From positions 1,446,501 to 1,510,500 of the forward strand of contig NZ_CP061204.1 of assembly GCF_014621775.1 (NCBI RefSeq): a stretch of 64,000 nt of DNA, in the 5' to 3' direction. This document shows positions 34,488 through 42,870 of this stretch, in pieces. The notes beneath the pieces were generated by a model, which worked only from the letters and a program-made list of their open reading frames with translations, was not told the origin of the DNA and did no database searches. Both the position numbers and the translations under genes were made by a program. This stretch comes from Stenotrophomonas sp. 169 (lineage in GTDB: Bacteria > Pseudomonadota > Gammaproteobacteria > Xanthomonadales > Xanthomonadaceae). Positions within the stretch are counted from its first letter, which is position 1, and the number at the start of each line of letters is the position of its first letter.

Positions 34488-35744
34488 ATGATGCCCCGCC
34501 TTCCCGGATTCCCCGTGACCATCGCGACTTCCTCCCTGCCGCCGTTCGCGGACGCCGACCGCATTACGGTGATGGACATCCTGCGTGGCGTGGCCCTGTT
34601 CGGCATCCTGCTGATGAACATCGAAGCGTTCAGCGGGCCGCTCGATCTTTCCTTCACCGGCATCGACCCGCACTGGCAAGGGCTGGATTACGCAGCGGAC
34701 GCGCTGGTCTACGTGCTGGTGCAGGGCAAGTTCTTCCTGTTGTTCTCCTTCCTGTTCGGTGCGGGTTTCGCGGTGATGGCACGACGTGCCGACGAGGCCG
34801 GCCGCGCGTTCACGCCGATCTACCTGCGGCGCAGCGTGGTGCTGATGCTGATCGGTGCCTGCCATGCCTTGCTGGTGTGGTCCGGCGATATCCTGATGGT
34901 GTACGGCCTGCTGTCATTTCTGCTGCTGGGCACACGGCGTTGGCCGGTGCCGGTGCTGCCCGTCGCCGGCGTCCTGGTGTACGCCTTCGCGGTCGGCTTG
35001 ACCCTGTTGTTCGCCCTGCTGGTATGGGCGGCCGCGCAGGGCGGCACTGCGTTGGACAGCGCAGGAAGCCTGCGTACGGCGCAGGACATCATTGAAGCGC
35101 AGCGCCAGGCCTACGGTCATGGCACGTGGAGGCAGGGCACCCTGCAGCGGCTGGCCGATGTGCGCCACATGGTCGGCGGCATCCTGATCACCGGTCCGGA
35201 GATCTTCGGCATGTTCCTGCTGGGCGCATGGTTCACGCGCAGCGGCGCACTGTCCGATCCACAGCGCCATGCGACGCTGTACGCACGCCTGCGCTGGATC
35301 GCGATGCCACTTGGTCTGCTGCTGATGGTGATCAGCGCAGTGTGGAATCCGTATCTGGCGCCCGGCGAGTTCACCGTACAGACCGGACTGTCCTATGCAC
35401 TGGCGGCGGTCGCGAGCCTGCTGATGGCGCTGGGCTACCTGGCGTGGATCGTGCAAGCGCGCCACGCGCTGGGCTGGCTGGCAGCACCAGGACGCATGGC
35501 GCTCACCCACTATCTGCTGCAGTCGTTGCTGTGCACGTGGGTGTTCTACGCGCCCGGCATGGGTTTCTTCGAGCAGATGCCGCGGGTCTGGCAGTTGCCC
35601 TTTGCATCGGCGGTGTTCGCCGCGCAGGTAGTGATCAGCCATGCATGGCTGGCGCGTTTCCGCCACGGGCCGATGGAATGGCTGTGGCGCGCACTGACCT
35701 ACCTGCGCCTGCCGCCGATGCGCCGCACGGTGGCAGCCCGCTGA
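34488..35744 (+). CDS. DUF418 family membrane protein (YeiB-like)
   Basis: A 418-residue polytopic inner-membrane protein with about 9-10 hydrophobic helices. It carries the YeiB/DUF418 features: an N-terminal D-I-L-R-G-V-A-L-F-G-I-L-L-M-N motif, the K-F-F-L-L-F-S-F-L-F-G-A-G-F loop, the G-R-M-A-L-T-H-Y-L-L-Q-S segment and a C-terminal G-P-M-E-W-L-W-R-x-L-T-Y end. The family is proposed to transport or transfer an unknown metabolite; the function is not established. There are two adjacent ATG codons at 34488 and 34491, and a GTG at 34515 is an alternative. It is followed after 81 bp by the glutathione reductase gene on the same strand. Confidence 0.92.
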   Translation: MMPRLPGFPVTIATSSLPPFADADRITVMDILRGVALFGILLMNIEAFSGPLDLSFTGIDPHWQGLDYAADALVYVLVQGKFFLLFSFLFGAGFAVMARRADEAGRAFTPIYLRRSVVLMLIGACHALLVWSGDILMVYGLLSFLLLGTRRWPVPVLPVAGVLVYAFAVGLTLLFALLVWAAAQGGTALDSAGSLRTAQDIIEAQRQAYGHGTWRQGTLQRLADVRHMVGGILITGPEIFGMFLLGAWFTRSGALSDPQRHATLYARLRWIAMPLGLLLMVISAVWNPYLAPGEFTVQTGLSYALAAVASLLMALGYLAWIVQARHALGWLAAPGRMALTHYLLQSLLCTWVFYAPGMGFFEQMPRVWQLPFASAVFAAQVVISHAWLARFRHGPMEWLWRALTYLRLPPMRRTVAAR

Positions 35745-35825
35745 GCGGGCGTCGTCACGTCTGCCGCGCAGCGGGACATGGCATGCTCTTGCCCTGTAGG
35801 ACCCTGATACGTAACGACGCGAGCG

Positions 35826-37199
35826 ATGCCGATGACCACGACTTCCCATGACTACGACCTGATTGTCCTCGGCGGCGGTTCCGGTGGCCTGGCGGCCGCC
35901 TTCCGCGCCGCACAGTACGGCAAGCGCGTCGCGATGCTGGAGCCGGATGAGCTCGGCGGCACCTGTGTCAATGTCGGCTGCGTGCCGAAGAAGGCGATGT
36001 GGCTGGCCGCCGATCTCGCCGGCCGTATCGGCTTGGCGCGTGCGATGGGATTCGACGTGCCGCTGCGTCCCGCGTTGTCCTGGAAAGAACTGATCGTCCA
36101 TCGCCAGGGGTATATCGAGAACATCCACGTCAGTTATCGCAAGCGGCTGGACGAGACGGGCGTGGTGCGCGTGCCGCGCCGCGGGCGACTGGTGGACACG
36201 CACACGGTGGAGTGCAGCGATGGCGTGCGCATCAGCGGCGAGCACATCGTGCTGGCCACCGGTGCTCACCCGCAGCGCCCGGACATTCCCGGTGCGGAAC
36301 TGGGCCTCGTCTCGGACGACTTCTTCAACCTGTGCGATGCACCGGACCACGTTGCCATCGTCGGCGGTGGCTACATCGCCGTGGAGTTGGCTGGCCTGCT
36401 GCAGGCGCTGGGCAGTCGAGTGACGATGCTGGTGCGCGGTAGTCGCCTGCTGGACCGCTTCGATGGCGAACTCGCCGCGCAGTTGGCGGATAATCTCTGC
36501 CATCAGGGGGTACGGATCCAGTTCAATTACCGGCTGCGCGAACTCCAGCGCGACAGCGAGGGCGATCGCGTGCGTGTACTGGGCCACGACGGCCCGTTGG
36601 ACAGTGTGTTCGACAAGGTGTTCTTTGCGATCGGCCGACGTGGCAACTCCCGGGACATGGGGCTGGAGCAGGTTGGCGTGCAGATCGGCGAGCGCGGCGA
36701 AGTGAGGGTCGACGAGTGGCAGACGACCTCCGTTCCCAGCGTGCATGCGGTGGGCGACCTGGCCGGCAAGGAAGGCTTGACGCCGGTGGCGATCGCCACG
36801 GCGCGCCACCTCATGGACCGCCTGTTCGGCGGCAAGCCGCAGGCGAAGATGGATTTCGACAACATTCCCAGCGTGGTGTTCTCGCACCCACCGCTGGGCA
36901 AAGTCGGTCTTGGCGAAGAAGAGGCCCGCCAGCAGTTCGACGACGTCCGCATCTACCACAGCAATTTCAGGCCCATGCTGCAGGCACTGGCCGACGGCAC
37001 CCAGCGCAGCATGTTCAAGCTGGTCTGCGTCGGCCCGGAAGAACGCGTGGTGGGTGTGCACCTGCTCGGTGAAGCCGCAGACGAGATCCTGCAGGGCTTC
37101 GCGGTCGCGGTGAAGATGGGCGCGACCAAGGCGCAGTTCGATGCAACGGTGGCGATCCATCCCACATCGGCCGAGGAAATCGTGTTGATGCACCGCTGA
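35826..37199 (+). CDS. gor: Glutathione-disulfide reductase
   Basis: A 457-residue FAD-dependent pyridine nucleotide-disulfide oxidoreductase that reduces glutathione disulfide with NADPH in the cytoplasm. Seen in order: the FAD-binding G-G-G-S-G-G at 16-21, the redox pair C47-V-N-V-G-C52 followed by V-P-K-K, the NAD(P)-binding G-G-G-Y-I-A-V-E-L-A-G at about 180 with downstream Arg residues (R-G-S-R) that favour NADPH, the second FAD motif V-G-D-L-A-G at about 314, and the C-terminal catalytic H-P-T-S-A-E-E. The length fits Gor. The start may be Met1 or Met3. Confidence 0.95.
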   Translation: MPMTTTSHDYDLIVLGGGSGGLAAAFRAAQYGKRVAMLEPDELGGTCVNVGCVPKKAMWLAADLAGRIGLARAMGFDVPLRPALSWKELIVHRQGYIENIHVSYRKRLDETGVVRVPRRGRLVDTHTVECSDGVRISGEHIVLATGAHPQRPDIPGAELGLVSDDFFNLCDAPDHVAIVGGGYIAVELAGLLQALGSRVTMLVRGSRLLDRFDGELAAQLADNLCHQGVRIQFNYRLRELQRDSEGDRVRVLGHDGPLDSVFDKVFFAIGRRGNSRDMGLEQVGVQIGERGEVRVDEWQTTSVPSVHAVGDLAGKEGLTPVAIATARHLMDRLFGGKPQAKMDFDNIPSVVFSHPPLGKVGLGEEEARQQFDDVRIYHSNFRPMLQALADGTQRSMFKLVCVGPEERVVGVHLLGEAADEILQGFAVAVKMGATKAQFDATVAIHPTSAEEIVLMHR

Positions 37200-37209
37200 G
37201 CACGGCATT

Positions 37210-37268
37210 GGTAGAGCCGACTTCAGTCGGCTGCCTGTCAGCGCCAGCCGACTGAAGTCGGCTCTACC
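37210..37268. repeat. Inverted pair of GTAGAGCCGACT-type REP palindromes
   Basis: GGTAGAGCCGACTTCAGTCGG and its mirror CCGACTGAAGTCGGCTCTACC are 15 bases apart just after the glutathione reductase stop. They form a long cruciform-capable inverted repeat. Confidence 0.92.
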
Positions 37269-37271
37269 CCG

Positions 37272-37335
37272 GGGCACCACACCAGGGCACCACACCAAGC
37301 CACCACACCAAGCCACCACACCAAAGCACCACAGG
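37272..37335. repeat. Minisatellite: about 5 units of 13 bp (CACCACACCAAGC-like)
   Basis: Five near-identical 13-base units of the type GCACCACACCAAG directly follow the REP pair, 40 bp before the EamA transporter start codon. Copy number is likely to vary between strains, and the position could affect the promoter of the downstream gene. Confidence 0.8.
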
Positions 37336-37374
37336 CCAGGCCCGCCCGTAACCCGTGCGACAATAACCGGCCTC

Positions 37375-38292
37375 ATGAACACCCCTTCGACCTTCCCCAC
37401 GTCCTCCGCCCGCCTCGCCGTGGGCGGCGTAGGGCTGGCAGCCATCGGCGCCATCGCCGCGTCGGGCAAGGCGATCATCGTCAAGCTGGGTCTGCGTCAT
37501 GGCGTGGACGCCACGACGCTGCTTGCGCTGCGGATGGCGATGGCCCTGCCGCTGTTTCTGCTGTTGGCCTGGTGGTCTTCGCGCCGCGCCGCGCCCTTGT
37601 CCTGGGCCGACCGCGGACGCATCGCGTGGCTCGGCTTCACCGGCTACTACCTGTCCAGCTGGCTGGACTTCCAGGGCCTGCAGTACATCAGCGTGACCTT
37701 GGAACGGCTGATCCTGTACCTCAATCCCACCTTGGTATTGCTGATCCATGTCGTGCTGACGCGACAGCGACCAGGCCGCTGGCAACTGGTGGCGCTGGCG
37801 CTCAGCTATGCCGGCGTGCTGGTGGCGTTCGGCCATGATCTGCAGCGCGAGGGCGGGCAGATCATCCTCGGCAGCCTGCTGGTGCTGGGCAGTGCCATCA
37901 GCTATGCCTTGTATCTGTTCGGCAGCGGCCAGATCGTGGCCCGCATCGGTGCCGTGCGCCTGACCGCGCAGGCCAGTTGCGTGGCCTGCGCGCTGGTGCT
38001 GCTGCACTTCGGCCTGACCCGTCCGTGGCCTGTGCTATGGCAGGCACCGCACGCGGTGCACTGGTTGTCGCTGATCAATGCCACGGCCTGCACGGTGCTA
38101 CCGGTGCTGGCGATCATGCTGGCGGTCAAACGCATCGGCTCGTCGTTGGCCGCGCAGGTCGGTATGCTCGGGCCGGTGTCCACCATCGTGATGAGTCTAT
38201 GGCTGCTCGACGAACCCATGGGCCCGGCGCAGATCGCCGGCACCGTCCTGGTGCTGTGCGGGGTGCTGCTGGTGACCCGGCTCCGGCGCTGA
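37375..38292 (+). CDS. EamA/DMT-family transporter
   Basis: A 305-residue inner-membrane protein with ten predicted helices arranged as two EamA repeats of five each. The first is about residues 18-150 (with A-S-G-K-A-I-I-V-K-L-G and L-R-M-A-M-A-L-P), the second about 165-300 (with L-L-D-E-P-M-G-P-A-Q-I-A-G-T-V-L-V-L-C-G). Drug/metabolite transporters of this type export small metabolites such as amino acids or nucleotides; the substrate is unknown. The gene end overlaps the alkyltransferase-like gene by 37 bases in another frame, which suggests co-translation. Confidence 0.92.
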   Translation: MNTPSTFPTSSARLAVGGVGLAAIGAIAASGKAIIVKLGLRHGVDATTLLALRMAMALPLFLLLAWWSSRRAAPLSWADRGRIAWLGFTGYYLSSWLDFQGLQYISVTLERLILYLNPTLVLLIHVVLTRQRPGRWQLVALALSYAGVLVAFGHDLQREGGQIILGSLLVLGSAISYALYLFGSGQIVARIGAVRLTAQASCVACALVLLHFGLTRPWPVLWQAPHAVHWLSLINATACTVLPVLAIMLAVKRIGSSLAAQVGMLGPVSTIVMSLWLLDEPMGPAQIAGTVLVLCGVLLVTRLRR

Positions 38293-38627
38293 CGCCGGAA
38301 CAGGCGCGTGAGCGCATCCTGGCGGTGATCCGTGCCATCCCGGTCGGCCAGGTGATGGGCTACGGCCAGGTCGCGGCACGTGCGGGGCTGCCAGGACGCG
38401 CGCGCTTGACTGCCCGCGTGCTGGGCATGAATGACGACCCGGAGCTGCCGTGGCATCGCGTACTGCGTGCCGACGGACGTATCGCCATGCCCGAAGGGTC
38501 GACAGGCTGGCGCGAGCAGAGTCGGCGCCTGCGCGCCGAGGGCGTGGCGGTGGAGCGGGGCAGGGTGCGGATGCAGGCCGTCGACCCATCCGCATCGCTG
38601 GATGCCGCGCTGTGGGGGCCCGGTTGA
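38256..38627 (+). CDS. Alkyltransferase-like protein (MGMT-fold, ATL)
   Basis: A roughly 123-residue DNA-binding protein related to O6-methylguanine methyltransferase. It has the helix-turn-helix region I-P-V-G-Q-V-M-G-Y-G-Q-V-A, but the active-site P-C-H-R-V is replaced by P-W-H-R-V at about residue 65. Trp in place of the acceptor Cys defines the ATL proteins, which bind alkylated guanine without repairing it and flag it for nucleotide excision repair. The only plausible in-frame start is a GTG at 38256 inside the end of the EamA gene; the protein as drawn is close to the roughly 129 residues of E. coli ATL. The start is inferred. Confidence 0.88.
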   Translation: MRGAAGDPAPALTPEQARERILAVIRAIPVGQVMGYGQVAARAGLPGRARLTARVLGMNDDPELPWHRVLRADGRIAMPEGSTGWREQSRRLRAEGVAVERGRVRMQAVDPSASLDAALWGPG

Positions 38628-38719
38628 CCCTGGCCGCGTGCTGAACCTGTCCTCGCCCGGGCGTGCCGACGCGCCGCGGCGCTGCCGCTATGATGGAGGC
38701 CGTTCCCGAGGGTACCCCC

Positions 38720-39388
38720 ATGCTTCCGCGACTGCCTACCGTCACCAAGGCGCTGTTGATCGCCAATGCGATCCTGTTCCTCCTGCAGCAACCGTTCCTG
38801 CTGGGCGATGCGACGTTCGCGCCGTTCATGCTGCAGCCGTTGCAGGGCAGCTTCGATGCCTTCTCACCCGGCGGTAATTTCCAGCCTTGGCAGCTGCTGA
38901 CCTACGGCTTCCTGCATGGCAGTTTCAGCCACCTGTTCTTCAACATGTTCGCCGTTTTCATGTTCGGCGCCGCGTTGGAGCAGACCTGGGGCGAGAAGCG
39001 CTTCCTGATCTATTACCTGGTGTGCGTGGCCGGTGCCGGCCTGTGCCAGCTGCTGGTGGGCAGCCTGATGGACAACCCGGCGACCGTACTGGGCGCATCC
39101 GGCGGTGTGTTCGGGCTGCTGCTGGCCTACGGCATGCTGTTCCCCAACCAGCGGGTGATGCTGCTGTTCCCACCGATCCCGATGAAAGCGCGCACGTTCG
39201 TGATCCTGTTCGGCATCGGCGAGCTGGTACTCGGTGCCACAGGATGGCAGCCGGGAGTGGCGCATTTCGCGCACCTCGGGGGCATGCTGTTCGGCTGGCT
39301 GCTGATCCGTTACTGGCGCGGCCAACCCCCGTTCAAGCGCCGCCCCCCCGGCCCACCCAAGCGCCCCAACCACCTGCGCAGCGTCTGA
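38720..39388 (+). CDS. Rhomboid-family intramembrane serine protease
   Basis: A 222-residue polytopic membrane protein of the rhomboid family, which cleaves substrates inside the lipid bilayer. The catalytic Ser lies in G-A-S-G-G (Ser127) and the catalytic His in H-F-A-H-L-G-G (His185). The conserved helix-2 H-x-x-x-N region reads H-G-S-F-S-H-L-F-F-N-M-F. Six transmembrane helices are predicted. The protein ends in a Pro/Arg-rich tail. The ATG at 38720 starts just before the first helix. Its stop is five bases before a long perfect inverted repeat that could end transcription in either direction. Confidence 0.93.
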   Translation: MLPRLPTVTKALLIANAILFLLQQPFLLGDATFAPFMLQPLQGSFDAFSPGGNFQPWQLLTYGFLHGSFSHLFFNMFAVFMFGAALEQTWGEKRFLIYYLVCVAGAGLCQLLVGSLMDNPATVLGASGGVFGLLLAYGMLFPNQRVMLLFPPIPMKARTFVILFGIGELVLGATGWQPGVAHFAHLGGMLFGWLLIRYWRGQPPFKRRPPGPPKRPNHLRSV

Positions 39389-39393
39389 CAATG

Positions 39394-39482
39394 AAAAAGG
39401 GGACGGAGGGGATTAAGTCGTTTCCGGCCCGCCCGCGATGCAGGGGGGCCGGAAACGACTTAATCCCCTCCGTCCCCTTTTT
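39394..39482. repeat. Long perfect inverted repeat, 37-bp arms, MITE-like
   Basis: The arms run from 39394-39430 (beginning AAAAAGGGGACGGAGGGGAT) and 39446-39482, are perfectly complementary, and enclose a 15-base GC-rich loop. The ends AAAAA/TTTTT give it the form of a bidirectional terminator as well. The size and perfection suggest a small palindromic mobile element inserted just after the rhomboid gene. No transposase is nearby. Confidence 0.93.
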
Positions 39483-39771
39483 ATCAAGTCTTCGATCTAG
39501 AGATCGCAGCTCCGCTGGTTGGCATCGTGGGGTACAGGGGACCGCTGTCACTACCCGTCCTGAGGGGCGGTTCGTGATCGGCTGGATTCCGAGCTGCGAT
39601 CGTCGTGCCTGCGCGACGTCAAAAGCCTGAATGCGAAACCGAGTGACTGTATGGACGCTGGAATGATGATTATCCGCGTTCGTCGCAGGAGTGTGGTTCA
39701 GCTGCTTGTTAGAACAGGGTTGCAGATCGGCGGGTGACCGCGGCCTGTTTCTTCTGGGACAAGGAGCTTGC
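39483..39771. other. Gene-free leader upstream of the TonB-dependent receptor gene
   Basis: About 290 bp without coding potential. It contains an inverted repeat, GATCGCAGCTC at 39502-39512 and GAGCTGCGATC at 39591-39601, which flanks 78 bases and could form a large stem or mark an old insertion. The second half is AT-richer and is the likely promoter region of the receptor gene. The ribosome-binding site AAGGAG is at about 39761. Confidence 0.55.
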
Positions 39772-42700
39772 ATGAGCAGCAGCAACCACGCCGCAGCATT
39801 GAGGCGCAGCAGTATCGCATTAGCCCTGATGTCGATCATGGGCACCGCCGCAGGCCAGAGCACCACAGGCTCGCTTTACGGCAGCGTGCCGGGCGCTGCG
39901 GGTGCCTCGATCATCGTGGAGAGCGACAGCGGTCTGAAGCGCATTGCCGAGGTCAATGCGAACGGCCGATACTCACTCAGCTCGTTGCCCGTCGGCAAGT
40001 ACACGGTCACCCTGCAGCGTGATGGGCAGATGGTCCAGCAGCGCGAAAACGTGCAGCTGACAGTGGGCATGCGCACCGACGTGTCATTCGATGGGCCTGT
40101 CGCCAATACGCTGGACACGGTCACGGTGACGGCGGCCAACCTGCCGAAGATTGATGTCACCAATACCGTTTCGCGGTCGGTCATCACCTCCGAGCAGCTT
40201 GATGTACTACCCCTGGGGCGCAGTGCTGAAGCCATCGCGCTGTTGGCACCGGGCGTTGTGGCGGGCAGCGGCGCGTTCGGCAACGGCTCGCGCTCTGCGC
40301 TTTCCTTCGGGGGTTCCAGCGTCAGCGAGAATGCCTATTACCTCAACGGCTTCAATGCCACCAATCCGCTCAACAACATCGGTGGCGTGAGCCTGCCTTA
40401 TGGCTCCATCGACCAGCAGGAGACCTATACCGGCGGTTACAGCGCCCGCTATGGCCGATCCACCGGTGGGGTGATCAACCAGCTCGGCAAGCGCGGCACC
40501 AACCAGTGGCACTACGGCGTCCAGACTACCTGGGAGCCCGGTTCGCTGGCCTCCTCGCCACGCGACATCCGCTACCCACTTCATTCGCCGGGGGCAGGCT
40601 ATGAGCTGCAGGATCCGACTCTTTCCGGTTCGCTTTACCGCTCGCGTCGTGGTGACACCGCCGACCGTAAAACGCACAGCGCGTATGTCAGCGGCCCGCT
40701 GATCGAGGACAAGCTGTTCTTCCACGTGGCCGGAGAGATCGCCACATCCCGCGGCGTCTCGACCACCAGCGTTGAATCGGCTCAGCAGGTGAGGGGGCAT
40801 TACGCCGTCGATGCGCCGAAGTTCTACGGCAAGATCGACTGGAACATCAACGACAGCAACACGTTGGAGTACACGCGTATCCAGAATACGGACCGCTATG
40901 CTGCCTACCTTCGCGCGTATGACTACGCGACGGGTAGCGAAGGAGGCCGCACCGGCACCTTCGCCAATACCACCAAGCTGAAAGACACCTATGACATCTT
41001 CAAGTTCACCAGCTATCTCAGCGACGACCTGACGCTGAGCGCGGTGTGGGGCCGGAGCCGACAGCTCAATCTCGATTCGAATCCGCTTAGCTCTGCGAAC
41101 CCGTTCATCAGCGGCGCCAACAACCAGGATCCGTCCATCACCGGGGGCTCGCCTATCCGCAACGATCAACCGGCGATCAATGAAAAGGCGGCCAACGCAG
41201 GCAGTAGCACGCGCGGCCTGCGCGTGGACCTGCAGTACCGCATCGGTGACCACGAGCTCACCGCTGGCATCGACAACATGACCTTCAATGCGAACAACGA
41301 AGGCCAGGCCATGAGCGGTCCCGGCCATGCATGGATTTATTCCCGCATCGCCCCGGGCTCCTCGCCTTCACCGGGTTTCGGCATCCGCCCGCCGGGTGGT
41401 GACGGTTACTTCGTGCAGAAATATATCTTCTCCACCACCACCAGCATGTCGCTGGCGCAGAAGGCGTACTACCTGGAAGACCGCTGGCAGGTGACGCCGG
41501 ATTGGCTGCTTACCCTGGGGCTCCGCAACGACAAGTTCACCAACTACAACAGCGCCGGTACAGCCTACGTGCAAAGCGGCAATCAATGGGCGCCGCGGCT
41601 GGGTGTGGCGTGGGATGTATCCGGCGACGCGTCGCTGAAAGTGTTCGCCAATCTGGGACGGTATTATCTGGCGCTGCCCAACAGCGTGGCCATCCGCGGA
41701 GCATCGGCGTCGACCTATACCCGTGAATACTTTACTTACAGCGGCATTGATGCCAACGGCAACCCTACCGGCCTCAACCCTCTGGGACCGGGCCCGGTTT
41801 CGTCCAACAACGAGTATGGCCAGACACCCGATCCGCGCGGCGTCGCGCCCTCGGACCTGGCCTCCCAGTACCAGGATGAGTTGATCGTTGGGTTCGAAAA
41901 GGCCTTCGGCGCCTCATGGAACAGTGGCGCCAAGGCGACTTACCGCCGCCTGCAGACCGCTATCGACGATACCTGTGATGGGGGCCGCATTGCCGACAAA
42001 CTCAAGGCGGCGGGCGTGGACCCGAGCACGCTGGATGTCCCCGGCTGCGTCATCTTCAATCCGGGCAAGACCAACACCTTCCTGGTCAAGAAGCGCGATG
42101 GCACAGGCTATGTGCCGGTGAGCATGAGTGCGGGAGACTGGGGGCTGGACGGGCGAAAGGCCAAGCGCGACTATGTCGCGGTGGACATGTTCATCGAGCA
42201 CCCTATGCGCAGCAACTGGTACGGGCGCCTGGATTACACATGGTCGCGCAGTTTCGGCAACACCGAAGGGCAGGTAAAATCGGACATCGGCCAAGGCGAT
42301 GTGTCCAAGACCCAGGACTGGGACTCGTATTATCTGATGGAATATGCTGGCGGCTATCTGGCCAATGACCGTCGTCACCAGTTGAAGGGATACGGCGCTT
42401 ACCAGTTCACCGACGAGTGGACGGCGTCGGCCACGCTGCAGGTGATGTCCGGTGCCCCCAAAACCTGCTTGGGCTTTTACGGTGCCGATGAGGGTGACCC
42501 GGTGGGATATGGCTCGTCGTACCACTACTGCAATGGCAGCCCGTCGCGTCCTGGCGATGCCGGCCGCCAGCCGTGGACCGCCCGCCTTGACCTGGGCGTG
42601 ATGTATCGCCCGGCGTTCGCGCGGAAGCGGTTGGCACTGGGGCTGGACGTGTTCAACGTCCTCAACCAGCGCCGCCAGGTGCAGTCCGATGCGACCTATG

Positions 42701-42795
42701 AGAAAGGACCGTATACCCTATCCAATACCTATGGCATGGGGACCTACTTCAGCGCGCCGCGCTCGGTCCGCCTGACTGCCGCTTACGATTTCTGA
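39772..42795 (+). CDS. TonB-dependent receptor with N-terminal carboxypeptidase-regulatory-like domain (Oar-like)
   Basis: A 1007-residue outer-membrane receptor. After a signal peptide (core S-I-A-L-A-L-M-S-I-M-G-T-A-A-G) come a carboxypeptidase-regulatory-like beta-sandwich (about residues 28-110, with L-S-S-L-P-V-G-K-Y-T-V-T), a plug domain (about 125-240, with the V-I-T-S-E-Q-L-D-V-L-P-L segment and G-G-Y-S-A-R-Y-G-R-S-T-G-G-V), and a 22-strand-type barrel ending V-R-L-T-A-A-Y-D-F with the expected terminal Phe. This is the Oar-like class often found in Xanthomonadaceae for uptake of peptides or other large substrates. It is followed by a bidirectional terminator and the M13 peptidase genes, so a peptide-scavenging link is possible but inferred. 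Confidence 0.93.
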   Translation: MSSSNHAAALRRSSIALALMSIMGTAAGQSTTGSLYGSVPGAAGASIIVESDSGLKRIAEVNANGRYSLSSLPVGKYTVTLQRDGQMVQQRENVQLTVGMRTDVSFDGPVANTLDTVTVTAANLPKIDVTNTVSRSVITSEQLDVLPLGRSAEAIALLAPGVVAGSGAFGNGSRSALSFGGSSVSENAYYLNGFNATNPLNNIGGVSLPYGSIDQQETYTGGYSARYGRSTGGVINQLGKRGTNQWHYGVQTTWEPGSLASSPRDIRYPLHSPGAGYELQDPTLSGSLYRSRRGDTADRKTHSAYVSGPLIEDKLFFHVAGEIATSRGVSTTSVESAQQVRGHYAVDAPKFYGKIDWNINDSNTLEYTRIQNTDRYAAYLRAYDYATGSEGGRTGTFANTTKLKDTYDIFKFTSYLSDDLTLSAVWGRSRQLNLDSNPLSSANPFISGANNQDPSITGGSPIRNDQPAINEKAANAGSSTRGLRVDLQYRIGDHELTAGIDNMTFNANNEGQAMSGPGHAWIYSRIAPGSSPSPGFGIRPPGGDGYFVQKYIFSTTTSMSLAQKAYYLEDRWQVTPDWLLTLGLRNDKFTNYNSAGTAYVQSGNQWAPRLGVAWDVSGDASLKVFANLGRYYLALPNSVAIRGASASTYTREYFTYSGIDANGNPTGLNPLGPGPVSSNNEYGQTPDPRGVAPSDLASQYQDELIVGFEKAFGASWNSGAKATYRRLQTAIDDTCDGGRIADKLKAAGVDPSTLDVPGCVIFNPGKTNTFLVKKRDGTGYVPVSMSAGDWGLDGRKAKRDYVAVDMFIEHPMRSNWYGRLDYTWSRSFGNTEGQVKSDIGQGDVSKTQDWDSYYLMEYAGGYLANDRRHQLKGYGAYQFTDEWTASATLQVMSGAPKTCLGFYGADEGDPVGYGSSYHYCNGSPSRPGDAGRQPWTARLDLGVMYRPAFARKRLALGLDVFNVLNQRRQVQSDATYEKGPYTLSNTYGMGTYFSAPRSVRLTAAYDF

Positions 42796-42820
42796 GCAGC
42801 GCACGGTGCTACTGATAACG

Positions 42821-42854
42821 CAGAAGGGCGCCCTCGCGGGCGCCCTTCTGTTTT
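42821..42854. terminator. Terminator between convergent receptor and M13 genes
   Basis: Arms CAGAAGGGCGCC and GGCGCCCTTCTG, a 12-base stem, are followed by TTTT on the plus strand, 26 bases after the receptor stop. On the minus strand the T run is absent, so it acts mainly for the receptor gene. Confidence 0.9.
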
Positions 42855-42870
42855 ACCGCTGATTCTTCAC

